DNA of 64,000 nt from Eulemur rufifrons (taxonomy: Eukaryota > Chordata > Mammalia > Primates > Lemuridae): positions 35,860,738-35,924,737 of the forward strand of contig NC_090996.1 in assembly GCF_041146395.1 (NCBI RefSeq), written 5' to 3'. Below are positions 23,800 to 34,683 of the stretch, one piece after another. The position numbers were made by a program, and so were the translations under genes. The number at the start of each line of letters is the position of its first letter. Within the stretch, counting starts at the first letter, position 1. The notes beneath the pieces were generated by a model that did no database searches, had not been told where the DNA came from, and saw only the letters and a list, made by a program, of their open reading frames with translations.

Positions 23800-23860
23800 G
23801 TCTCCTTTGCTCGTGCCTGGCATACTGTAGGTGCTAAATACATGCACGCTGACTGGATGG
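23800..23860 (+). mobile_element. MIR tail fragment
   Basis: 'cgtgcctggcatactgtaggtgctaaata' is the typical 3' portion of a MIR SINE ending in its AATA-rich tail. Confidence 0.6.
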
Positions 23861-24227
23861 CTTAAGGCGTCATGTGAGCATCCGAAGGGAGTCCGGGACG
23901 CACAGCCCCCAGACTGTGCTGGGGGGTGGTGGGGAATGCGGCACCCCGGGGGTCCCGGTGGCTGCCGGGTGGGGGCCCTTTCCCAGGGCACTCAGCTCGG
24001 GAACGAGTGACAGTCCAGACTTTTAACTCAGGAATAATGACTGTAAAGTTTCAGCGTTAAGTGATTAAAACCTGTGGAAGAACCAGGTGCAGAACCATCC
24101 ACGCCATTGCAGCTGCCTCAGCGGACGCCCGGACCAGGCCACGTGGAGTGACACGCCAGGGCTGGGGAGAGCTCGGGTCACGGGGTGTGGCGGGGGCGGC
24201 AGAATTAGGGCCTTTTTCGGGCCCCGC

Positions 24228-24312
24228 AGACACGTGGCCTGGCTGTGTGGCCTTGGACAAGTGTCTCAGCTTCTCTGAGCCTTAAATTTTCTCCTCCGGA
24301 AAATAAATTCTG
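24228..24312 (+). mobile_element. MIR core fragment
   Basis: 'ggctgtgtggccttggacaag' followed by 'tctctgagccttaaattttctcctc' is the MIR core on the plus strand. An L1 relic follows immediately. Confidence 0.75.
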
Positions 24313-24319
24313 CATCAGA

Positions 24320-24690
24320 TGAAAAGTGATGATGAACTGGTATTTCCTCCAACAACTGGACGTGGAATTACCACACGACCAGCAGTTCCACTCCCGGGTG
24401 TGTGCGCAGGAGGAGGGAGAATGTGTCCACACAGAAACCTGTTCTCGAAGGTCCGTAGCAGTGCTGTTCTCAAACAGCCGAGAGGCGAGAGGCGGGGAAG
24501 ACCCGCACCCCAGCGGGCCAGCGGGCGAGCTCACGATGGAACACTACTCAGCCGTAAAGCAAATGACATTCTGGCACCACCTGGAGGAACCTTGAGGACA
24601 TTATACGAAGTGACATAAGCCGGACACGGAAGGACACATATCGTACGATTGCATTTAGGTGAAATTTCCTGAATAGGCAAATTCCTAGAG
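24320..24690 (+). mobile_element. L1M 3'-end relic
   Basis: Contains 'ccagcagttccactcc' (24379-24394), 'aacactactcagccgtaaag' (24540-24559), 'ccttgaggacattatacgaagtgacataagcc' and 'tcctagagacac' in the order of old L1 3' ends. It still carries its A/T landmarks and is less GC-converted than the copy at 5.9 kb. Confidence 0.85.
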
Positions 24691-26358
24691 ACACAAGAGG
24701 GTGGGGGAGGGGGACTGCTGGGGGGCTGCAGGGCCGGCAGGGTCCTCAGGGCAGGGGTGACGTGTGGGATTCAGCCTCTGGGCCCCCAGCGAACCAGGAC
24801 AGCCTCCGTGGGGGCCTGGGGGGCAGGGAGCTGATCGGGGTGTGCAGGGCGGGTCCAGGCTGCAGGGCCGCTGAGCCCCCCGTGAGCACTCGGGAGGGGA
24901 GGCGGGGTGAGCACGCCCAGGACTTCGGAGGGGCTGGGGGTCGATGCCACCCTCCTCTCCCCGCCTGATTCCTGCACAGCCCCCGGCTCTGCCAGGCCCC
25001 TCTGCCTGCAGAAGGGGCTGTGCCAGGGCGGACTCGGGGTCCCTGCCGGGCCTCCCTGGGCCCTTTCTCAGAGAGGTGTCCCCACCTCACCTGGGAGGTC
25101 CCACTCTGCCCCAGCCCCAGGCCCAGCCTCTCGGAGCCCAGAGAAGGTGACACCCACGCTGGGCACCCTGGGAACATGGGCCTGTGCGGCCCCGGGGCCC
25201 TCAGCCCCAACCCTGAGTGCTGGTGCCGGAGCTCACGGCCCAGCTCGGGACCCTCGGGGCGGAGACCCCTGCCCTGCAGCTCGGTTTGGGCTGGAGACCC
25301 GGGCAGGACGTGTGACCAGCGTGGGCCAACCCGAGGCGCCACACACGGCTGTAGCGCGGCTAGGGCCACCTGGATTCCTGTCCCGTGTTGTACCTCACCC
25401 TGGGGCGGTTTGTATCTTTACGGGTAACTGAGTTAAGTCATCGGCTGCCAAATATTTGAACAGCCCCTCCTGGCTGTGACAAAGGTCGCGCCCCCGGAAC
25501 CCCTAGCTGCAGCGCCAGCGGGCCGGGTGGCAGCCACGGTGCCCGCCCACCGGGGCCACCCCGGCGCTGCTTGCTGGCAGCTGGTCTCTGGGAGGCCGAA
25601 GCGCGCACGGCTCCAACAGCGTCTGTGTCATTTACTGCAAATCATTTGTGCTTTGTTCAGTGCGCGGCTGAGTCCACTGGATGCTGGCCTGCTCGGGGGC
25701 CAGGCCTCGACGCCACAGGCCGAGGACAGTTTCTGGGGGGGGACAGCCGCACCCAGCAGGGGACGCGCTGGGCACACGGGGCAGCTCCCCCAGGGCGGCC
25801 CCGGACAGCATGCTCGGCCCTCCACCCTTTGGCTGCCTGCTGGGGAGCCTGTGACCCCCCAGGCATGGCCGGCGCCCCCGCTCGGGACACCTTCCTTCCC
25901 CGGAAAGCCCCACCCAGACCTGGAGCGCTGACCTCTGACGGGGGGGGGGGGCAGACCCCACGTTCTCTGAGGCCGTGGTCACGTGGGCAGACCCCACGCC
26001 AGCCCTGCTGTGCCCTCGAAAGCCGGGGTGTCACTGCCACGGAGGAGGGGCAGAAAACGCCAGGCAATGCCAGTCTTCCGTGAGAGCTTGGGGGGCCGCA
26101 CCCCATGGGGGGCCGATGGCAGGAGCCACCCAGAAGCCAACGCGCTGGGCGCAGACGGCGTCTGGACAGGCACAGGCCCAGAGAGAAGCCCCAGAAAGAC
26201 ACCAGCCCTCAGGACCCTCCTGGGGTCGCCCCTTCCCACGCCCCACATGAGCTGTCCTCACCCAGCTGCCCCTCAGAACCCTCCAGCAGCCATGCCCTGA
26301 GGACCCCTGGGAAGGACCCCCACCCAGAACCCACCCGGCCGTCCTGTATGTTCTGAGT

Positions 26359-26377
26359 GTCTCTCTCTCTCTCTCTG
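26359..26377. repeat. CT microsatellite
   Basis: GTCTCTCTCTCTCTCTCTG: an uninterrupted run of about eight CT units. Confidence 0.9.
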
Positions 26378-26704
26378 CGTCTCCAGCTGCAACGTCTTGT
26401 TCCCAGTGAGAATGGGAATCCCTACCTCCAGTCAAGCCAGCAGCGGTGGTCAGTCATCAACACTTTAGTATGAATTAGCATGTAAGACCCTGAGGTGGTG
26501 GGGAAGAGGCTGAGAGTGGGGAAGAGCTGGGGAAAGCTGGCATCAGTGAGGGCAAAGGGTGAGGTGGGGCTGTCTGGGTGTGAGGGGGCTATGACTGCGG
26601 TCCGGACAGGCATGTCCTCCTCCTCCGCGTGCCCAGGACTGGAGACCAGCGACTGACCAGGGTGGGAGGGTGAAGGACGGCCCAGGTCTCTGCCGGGACG
26701 GGAA

Positions 26705-26773
26705 GGGGCTGGTGGTGCTGTTTGCGGAGGGGACACGGGGAGGGGCTGGTGGTGCTGTTTGCTGAGGGGACAC
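26705..26773. repeat. 37-bp tandem duplication
   Basis: The block starting GGGGCTGGTGGTGCTGTTTG at 26705 is repeated at 26742 with few differences (GCGGAGG versus GCTGAGG). Two copies only. Confidence 0.8.
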
Positions 26774-27629
26774 TGGAGGAGAAGGACCATCTGAGTGGAC
26801 GAGGCAGCTTCGGAGGCCAAAGGGCTGAGAAGGGACCGCGTGAGGCCGGTGCCCCTGCGGTCGGCTCCCTGGGAGACTTGGAGAGAGGGTTGGTCCCCAG
26901 GCAGCTGCAGCGGCTGTGGGCGGCGGGGCTCGGTCCTCCTGGGACCTCAGGGAGTCACCCCGTGGACGGGCACAGGGGCAGCCCTGTCCTCCTGACCCCC
27001 TGGGCACTGGCCCTTGGTCCTCCCACCGCGCTCAGCCTCCCTGGGTTTGCCCCTGTGCCTGTCGCGGGCACCTGCTGTGTGCCGGGCACGGCTCCGCCTC
27101 CGCGCAGGCGCCTCCGAGTCGGGCCGCGCTGCCGCATCCCTGGGGCGGGGGTGCCGCGCGCGTCGGCCCCTGCTCTCCTCCCGGCGCAGCCCGGCCATGG
27201 CACTCGCGGGGTGGGGTGCGGGGAGGGAAGCTCCTGGGTGCCGGTTCCCTCTCCCTTGCCGCCGCCGCGGCCCGCCAGGCGCCGTCGTAACTCCCCCCAC
27301 GCTCTGGGCTCCACCTAGCAAGGAGGGAACTGAGCCTTTTTTCCTCCCAGTTTTTCCGAGTAAACCAGCTTTTAACGGTCTCCACCTTTGTGGGCGCTGA
27401 GCTGCCTGCGGGCACACGGAATGGTCCTGGCTAAGTTAATCAAACCCCGACCACGCACAGCCAGACGGGTGTTTCCTCCTTACCTGGAGGGCAGCGCTCA
27501 CGCCTGCCGCCTGCGGGGTGTGCGGGGCTGTCCTAGCACACACATCTCTCCTTTCATTGCCCTCCCCCCATCTTCTTTTCAAAGGCCACGTCCTGCTTTG
27601 AGGGGCTTTGTAGCAAGCTATAGCAACCA

Positions 27630-27647
27630 TTCACACTTTAGTGTGAA
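27630..27647. repeat. Short palindrome in an AT-rich island
   Basis: TTCACACTTTAGTGTGAA: perfect 8-base arms around TT. It lies in AT-rich sequence (27590-27670). A related string, CACTTTAGTATGAATTA, occurs at 26461-26477, so both may descend from the same old repeat. Confidence 0.5.
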
Positions 27648-28129
27648 TTAATTTCTCAAGGCCTTTCCCATGATTGACAGTGGAGAGTAGGGAGTTTAGG
27701 TGAACACATGGGAAGGGCTACCAGGTGCACTGATGCAGGGCTGGGCTGGGCACGGGGTTACAGACTCCTGCCTGCAGGGTGCAGCTGCAGGGCCAGCATG
27801 AGCACAGTGCCCAGGGAGAGCGAGCACCTGGGCACCTAGCGTGGGGCATCCTCGGAGCCAAGAGCAGCTGCTGCCGGGTCTGGGGGCACCCACACACCTG
27901 GGCTGCACCGCGTGTACCTGTGGGGCCCAGTCGGGCCTCAGCCACGGCCTGTGCTGGAGGCTCAACCCCTCGGGGACCCTCTCTGGTCCTCAGCCCTCGT
28001 GCAAGACACCCCCACCCCGGCACAGACCGGGGCCCTGGGGTCAGGCAATGGCTGCTGGGTAGGGCCCCGGACAGGGAGGTCCCTGGGCCAGTCCTGGAGG
28101 GTCAGGGAGGCGGACAGGGGGCTGTGACG

Positions 28130-28790
28130 GTTCGGCCTGTCCAAGTGCCCCCGCCCGACTCCTGGAACCCCCAGCCAGAGCGCTGTAGCCCGTGGCTGAG
28201 TGTTCGCCGGACGAGCGAGCTGCTCGCTGAACAGCCGCGACTGGGGAGTAAATCGCACAAACGTACAGTCAGGGCTGGAGCTGGAGGAAGCTTCAGTTTA
28301 ACGCATGTCATTTGTACGAGGGTGAGAAGCAGTTGAGCGGCGGATCGCGAAGCAGATTTGACGATAACACTCTGGTTGGGAAGGGAGCCGCGGGTGGGTG
28401 CAGCCCTGCCGGTTGGGTGGCGGCCACGCTCGGGCTGGCCGCGGATGCGAGGGTCGGGCAAAGCCGGCAGATGCCGGACGCGGTCGGCCACGCGGGGTTT
28501 ATAGCGGAGAGCGTCACGTGCTTGTTGCCACCTGTGAGTCGTGTGCTGCGCGTGGCTCACGTCAGTAAAGCGTGTAACTGCGCATTTGCCCACCGGCGGG
28601 TGACGCCGGCTCGAGTGACAGCAGCAACTTGCCAAAGGGGGGTGACGTGTGCCCCGTGCGGGTGAATTGGAGACACCGGCAGCCTCGCGCGCCGTGTGCA
28701 GAGCTGCAGGCGGAGCACGTGACACTGTCGTCTTCGTCCTCCTCAGAACTGCAGAGCATCCTACAGTTTGCAAACCAGTTTTGAGCAGAA
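28130..28790. promoter_or_regulatory. CpG-dense patch with minus-strand promoter-like features
   Basis: A sharply bounded stretch rich in CpG, unlike the CpG-poor GC-rich flanks. On the minus strand there is a TATA-like CTATAAACC around 28497-28505, with ACGTGAC about 15 bases upstream and TGACGTGAGCCACG (CRE-like) near 28550-28565. No open frame there has a domain I recognise. It could be an unannotated CpG-island promoter for a non-coding RNA, or a retroelement LTR that kept its CpGs. I cannot choose between them. Confidence 0.3.
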
Positions 28791-29208
28791 CTCGGCCTTG
28801 GCCCTCAGCCCCCCACGCCAGGGAGGGTCTCCGTCCACCTCTGCCCACGCCGGGAAGGCAGGGGCGCCGCGGGAGGCGGAGGCTCGGTGTGCGCCGTCCG
28901 GAATGTCCCTCCTGCTTCCGCCATCGCGCTCCTTGGGCACATGGGGTCGGGGGGGCCCAGGGGGGGGACCCTCGCCCACCTGCCTCCGCCTGGCGCCTGC
29001 GTATGGGGCCGCGGGATGGGGCAGGGTGTCGCAGGGGTGGGGCAGGGCTGTACCTGTCACACCCTGAGCACCTGTGAGCACCCCCCCCACTCCAGGCCCC
29101 TCCCTGCCGCCCGCTGCGGGGGAGGGGAGGCAGCGCACCGGCTTGGCGGGCACGGCCAGGCCACAGCAGAGAATCGATCCGACTGTAATTGGGACTTGGA
29201 AGAGGTTT

Positions 29209-29231
29209 AATATTTAACTGGGTTAAATATT
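29209..29231. repeat. 10-bp palindrome, AT-rich
   Basis: AATATTTAAC (29209-29218) and GTTAAATATT (29222-29231) are perfect reverse complements around TGG. It stands out as a pure A/T dyad in GC-rich DNA. Confidence 0.7.
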
Positions 29232-30276
29232 TAAACAGGGTGGGCTGTCGGCTGGCGGGCAGCAGGGCCTGCGGTCGGGCGGCAGGTCCCGCCGGGAGGG
29301 AGGCTGGGCGCCACGGCCGGTCCCCCAGCCCTGCCCTCCAGGCCGGGCAGGGGCTGCGGCTCCTTCCCAGGGCGACGCGGGCAGCTCAGTCTGAGGTGCC
29401 GCTGGGGCCGGCTCAGCCCGAGGTTCTGACTCGGGGCCTTTGGACGGACTCAGGGTGCCGCCCTGACTCTGAAGCTGGGACCGTGGGAGAGCCTGGGTGT
29501 CACCCTGGGGGCCTGGACCCCCCTCGGGTAATCGCAGACGCCGTCTGTGGCAGCCCCTGAAGGACAGGAGGAGCCACCGGCCGCAACGTTCTCCTGTCCT
29601 CTTCCTCCCAGACCTGGGCAGCGCGTGGTCTTCCGGCCCCGGCAGAGTAGGGGGGCTGCTCCCCTCCGCCCCCACAAGGATGTCCCTGAGCCAGGCCCCA
29701 CAGGGTCCACACAGCTGGGTGGGGCGGGGCAGGCTGGTCCTCCGCGCCCCATGCCGTGGACGGCCCACCGCAGGGCTTGGGCTCCCACGCTGGGGGCAGC
29801 TGTCCCGCGTCCTGCTCGAGCTGCGCCTGGGGGCAGCTGTCACCGCGGGGCCTCAGGTGCCCCTGGACACCATGGCGGCCACGTTCGGGCCCTCCTGGGC
29901 AGACCCCTGGTCCCAGCAGGACACGGTGACGTTCTGCTGCCCCCGGCAGGCTGAGGGCCAGCATGAGGTGAACACTCGGAATGTGCTAGAAGTAGAAGGT
30001 GTTAACTGTGTGTGGTCCACTTGCATGAGAGGCAGGTCCTGCGTGTGTGCACCCACCGCCCACGGCCCCCACGTGCCCCCACGTGCCCCCTATGCACCCC
30101 CACATAATCCCACAGCCCCCCATGACGCCCCCATGAACCTCCACCGTCCCTCGCCCAGCCCCCCACGTCTCCCAGCCCTGTCCCCACGTCCACCCTCCTC
30201 GCTTGCCAGTCTGCAGTCGTTCCGGCACCAGACGCTCCCCCAGGACGGGCGATAATGGGTTGTTTGATCTCAGCCC

Positions 30277-30344
30277 GTGTGACTGTGTGATCGTGTGATC
30301 TGTGATCTGTGATCGTGTGATCTGTGATCTGTGATCGTGTGATC
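30277..30344. repeat. GTGATC-type simple tandem repeat
   Basis: Alternating GTGTGATC and TGTGATCT units, about eight in all. The purine/pyrimidine pattern is also rich in GATC. Confidence 0.9.
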
Positions 30345-30926
30345 CGGAGGAAGCAGCTGCAGAACCAACCAGGCGGCTCCTTGGGAACACCACCCCACGG
30401 GGTGGGGGGCCAGTGTTGGTGGTCCCAGTGTGGCTGGGGTCTGCTGCTGCCCGTGGGAGTGGGGGGCTCAGATTCTGGGGTGGGGGAGAGCTTGGAGGGT
30501 GGGCACTGTGGGGCCCACTGTGGGGGTGTCTGTAGCTGCCAGAGACCTTCGGGTTCGAGATGGGGGGCTGGGGCCAGACCCACGGCAGAGGGACACTCGG
30601 CCCCTGTGTCCACCCCGCCTGGAGCGAGCAGATCCGGGGGTCCCTGTCATGCCCTCACGGATGCCCACGGAGGTCCCCAAACCTGCCCAGTGCGGCCTGG
30701 TGGGGCTGCGTCCGTGAGGGCCTGGGCAGGCCGGCAGCGGTTGGGAGGGCCGCGGGGGCTTCCGGTGTAGCCTCGGCATCAGCTTCCCCGCCAGCTCCGC
30801 TCTCTGCAGGTGTTTTGGCCACGCCTCCACTCGCCAAGGGGCCCTGAGACCCCCCTCATCTGTGGGGCTGAGTGGGGCCCCCCAGAGACACGGGCACGTC
30901 CCACCACCGGAGCCTGTGCATGTGAC

Positions 30927-31263
30927 TCTATGGGGAAAGGGTCTTTGCGGACGGAACTAACTTAAAGACATGTGGACAGGACCACCCTGCGGTGTCTGTG
31001 TGGCCTTAGCCCAGCGGCTGCCGTCCTGAGAGGAGAGGAGGCTGAGGAGGCGGGACGGAGGCCGTGGGGAGGCAGAGGACAGGCCACGTGGCCACCGGCC
31101 AGGGCTGGGGAACCCCGGGGGCGGGAGGGGGCGGGAAGGGGCGGGGGCCTTGCCCACACCTCGACTGGCACCTCTGGCTGCAGAACCGTGGGAGGATAAA
31201 TGTCTGTTCGAGCCTGGCAGGTCGTGGTCCTGTGTTGTAGAAGCCACAGGAACCCGACGCGTA
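30927..31263 (+). mobile_element. Ancient interspersed repeat, copy 1
   Basis: Landmarks ATGGGGAAAGGGTCTTTGCG (30938-30957), then AACTTAAAGAC, and at the right end GTAGAAGCCACAGGAACCCG match a common old mammalian repeat in this order. I do not name the family. An inverted copy lies 626 bases away. Confidence 0.65.
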
Positions 31264-31888
31264 GCTCTGGCTTCCAGTCTGTGGCCGGAGACCTGGGGTT
31301 TCCCGACCGCGGGCCCCGGGCCAGACGGGGGAGGCCTGCGGTGTCCGTCCAGCCACGTGCAGGCGAGTGCCACACACATGTCCACTCCCGCAGGGGACAC
31401 CGTCCCGGGACCCGGACCTGAGGATGGGCTCAGGGTTCCCAGGCTCCTGGGATTTCCGCGGCGGAGCGTGGGGCGTCCCTCCTGCCCGCGGCGGGCGCAC
31501 CCTGGTGGCCCGGCCCCTCCAGGGCAGAGGCCAGGAGCAGGTGCGGGAGGTGAGGGGGGGCCCGGAGCTCAGGCCCGGCTGCTCGAGAGCTTCGTGCTGG
31601 CTGCCGAGGCCCCTCGGGTCTGCGAGAAGCAGGAGCCCCCCGAACAGCCTAGGGCAGGGCTCTGGCCATGTCCCAGGGACTCGGGGTCAACACCGACGTC
31701 CCCACAGCAGGCAGCCTCTCGCTGGGCAGGGAGCGTTGCCAGGCGTGGCAGGCGGGGGTGGGGATGCGGGAGCCTGGGCCGTTCCGGAAGCTCCAGGTGC
31801 AGGTGCTCCTTGGCCTCTGGGGTGACGTCTCTCTGCGGACAGGAGGGGCCCCGGGCCCTGGTGTCTCCATCCCTGGTGATCCAGGACG

Positions 31889-32173
31889 GCGTGTTGGGTT
31901 CCTGTGGCTTCTGTGACAAATGACCACGTGGGATGGGCTCAAGCAACAGAGGTGCAGCGTCAAGGTGTCGGGGGCTCTTGGGGGGGGGCCTTCCACGCTG
32001 GCCGTGGCCACGGGCTCCAGGCGCTGCCTCCACTCCCACATGGCCTCCTCCGCGTCTCCTCTGTGTCCTCCAAGGACACTTGTCATTGGATCTGGGGCTC
32101 ACGCGGATGACCCCGGATGATCCGATCATAAGACTCTTAACGTAATCTCATCCGCAAAGACCTTCCCCAATCG
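31889..32173 (-). mobile_element. Ancient interspersed repeat, copy 2 (inverted)
   Basis: Reverse complement of the copy at 30927-31263: GGGTTCCTGTGGCTTCTGTG near 31896, ACACTTGTCATTGGATCTGG (32075-32094), and CATCCGCAAAGACCTTCCCC (32149-32168) at the right. The last block matches the left end of copy 1. Together they form a degenerate inverted pair. Confidence 0.7.
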
Positions 32174-33102
32174 GGCCACGTCCCAGCGTGGGGAGGTGCC
32201 CGCGTCCGAGGGGAGGGGCCCTTCAGCCCGTGACGCGTGGTCCCTGCGCTGTTCAGAGACGGGTCCCCAGGACTTGGAGTCCCCGCAGGGCCAGAGGAGG
32301 CCCCGAGCTCAGACCCGCAGTGGCCCGTGTGGCTGACGTGACCGGGGCGTGTCAGGCACCGAGCCCCGCTGCAGCCGTGTCCCGGGACTGCGGCGAGGGG
32401 CGGCGAGGGGCTTGGCCCGCAGGGCGCAGGGAGCGCAGAATCAGGGACCTGGAAGAAAGTCCGGCTCCTACTCAGTGTCCAGGGACACATCCCAGCACCA
32501 AGCCTGGGTGACACTCGTCCCATGTGTCCCCGCTCACAGCGCAGCACACGGGTGACTGCGGGACGCATGTGCAGCTCCATGTCCCCAGGGTCCACAGCAC
32601 AAGCCGCCCACCAGTCACTCCTCCCAGCCAGAGTGTCCCTCCCCGTCTGGACACTGAGTCACCCCGATTCAGTCTTCAACCCCCATGAGAGCCACACCCT
32701 GAAAACCCGAGCTTGTCCCTGCGCACGGTGACCCCTCAATATGGGGAAAGACCCTGGAAACCGGAGGCAGAGGGGCCTCTGATCCCCAGGGCGGGGCTGG
32801 GCGGGGTCTCGCTGCTGGGGGGACACACGCTGGGTGCCCTGGCCACGCACACCCCACCCCACCCAGGAGAGGTTTCCTTGCTGTGGCTGCCTGCGGCGCC
32901 CTGGCCGCTCTCGGGGCGGTGGGGGGTGTCCGGAGCAGCTGGCCCCGCTGTGCCCGGGCAGGGGTGGCTCTGCCTGTGTCCTGTGGAGTGACAGGGACCC
33001 CAGCCCAGCCTCAGTGTCCACCTGCCCCGCCCGCGAGGCCTTGGTCCATCGCTGCAGCCCGGGCTGCTCTGGGGACGGAGGCTGGGTGGCCTGGCGGGGG
33101 TG

Positions 33103-33116
33103 GTCTCCATGGAAAC
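33103..33116. promoter_or_regulatory. RFX X-box motif, distal
   Basis: GTCTCCATGGAAAC fits the X-box pattern GTNNCC-AT-RGNAAC without mismatch. It is about 13 kb upstream of TEKT4. Confidence 0.4.
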
Positions 33117-34670
33117 GGCCCATGGGCGCCTGTGGTGAGGGCCTGGTGACACCGGCCAGAGGCTGGGCCGGGGACCGAGCGCCCAGAGCCCAGGCAGAAG
33201 AGCAGGCAGAGCTCCCTCCCAACGGCCCTCTGGCCCCAGGCCCGGCTCACCTGGCGGCCAGGTGCTGCCCAGCCCCCACCCCGGGAGGCTCTGAGCAGAG
33301 CGGGGGGACCGCCTGCCCAGGCCCAGCCGCGCGGCCGGTGTGGGGGCTGCTCCCCTGACCTCCTGCCGCCAGCCTTGCCCGGGGCCCATCATGGCCCCCA
33401 CCTGCCTGTGCCTCGCCAGCCGCGCCCCGACCAGCTCCCCTCTGGTCTCGGCTTTGGGGGTCCCAGGCAAGACAGGGGAGGTGGCACAGAGCAAGGACAC
33501 CCCCAGGGAACACGGGACACTGAGTCTCCACCTGGCCCCCAACGGGGAAGCTCGGGCTGAACCCCGACCTTGGGGTTCAAGGGCACTGGTTCTCCCGCCG
33601 TCCCGAGGGAGGCGGCGTCTCCTCAAACCCCGCAGCGTCCGAGTCCTCCATCACCCTGGGGATCAGGAAGGTGATGCCGTGTAAAGACGCCAGCGCAGGG
33701 CTGGGGTCTGCAGGCAGTGGCCGTGCATGGGGACGGTGGCCCCACAGGGGCAGGGAGCTGGGGACAGCGAGGGCAGCAGGTTAAGGACCCTCGGGGTGTT
33801 CCGTGGCCTCCCCAGGACAAGCCGGCAGGGGAGCAGGCGGGAAGGGACGGGGGGGCCAGGCCGGGGCACATAGGCCACCGAGGGGGCCACCAAGCGGGCC
33901 ACCGAGCCGTGCAGTGGGTAGGGCCACACCCTGGGCGTGGTCTGGGAGGAGCTGGGGTAGCCCTGAGGGTCCAAACTGGGGCCAAGGGTCCCCAGTGTGT
34001 GTGTGACCCCAGTGCCCAGAGGGCCCCCACGGGGAGATGTGGGAGGTCAGGAGGGGCCTCGGGGCTCCGTCTGCTGCCGGCCGCGCCCAGCACCCCGGGT
34101 TCCGTCCTCACCCCCTCCCCCAGCAGGCGCAGGGGAGGTCTGATCCCAAACTGTTCGGTTCTGGGGCTGACGGCCTTGAAATGGGAACATCGTTGCTCTG
34201 TTTCCCCCAAACAGGCGCACCTGGGCCTGGAGGTGCCCCGGAGTCTCCAGGTGAGAGACCCGTGGACCACTCCCACCGCCAGACCACAGAGGCCCTGAGG
34301 GCCCTGCAAAGGGCTGGTCTGGGCGGCTCAGCGGGGCCCAAGGACCCCCCACCCCAAGGACCCCAGGCTCTCAGGAGGGCCGGAAGGGACACAGCTGTCC
34401 CTGGAGGTGCATCCAGAGTCCTGTCCCCCCACCAGCCCTGGCAGCAGACACCCCAGGCCCAGCAGACTTGGCCGAGACCCCCGTTCCGGGCCGCCATGGG
34501 GCCTGCAGCCCGGAGCCCACCCCAGGGGACAGGGACGAGGCCCGTCCCGAGAGGGGCCGGCCCTGAATGCCGAGCCCGGCCCGAGGCCTGGCGAGCCGGA
34601 GCCCACACGCGTGTGCTGAGCGAGGCAGGGCCGGCCTGCGTGGGTGCAGGTCTTGGGCGCCTTCAGCGGG

Positions 34671-34683
34671 GTTGCCAGGCAAC
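34671..34683. promoter_or_regulatory. RFX X-box motif, distal, perfect palindrome
   Basis: GTTGCCAGGCAAC has two perfect RFX half-sites around one spacer base. It is followed by the sequence CCGCCACACACATCGTGTGT, itself nearly dyad-symmetric. About 11.4 kb upstream of the TEKT4 start codon. Confidence 0.5.

Noticed and set aside
28102..28848. 248-codon minus-strand frame over the CpG-dense patch
   Set aside because: No recognisable domain, no splice structure and no clear initiation or poly(A) context; the CpG content explains the open frame.
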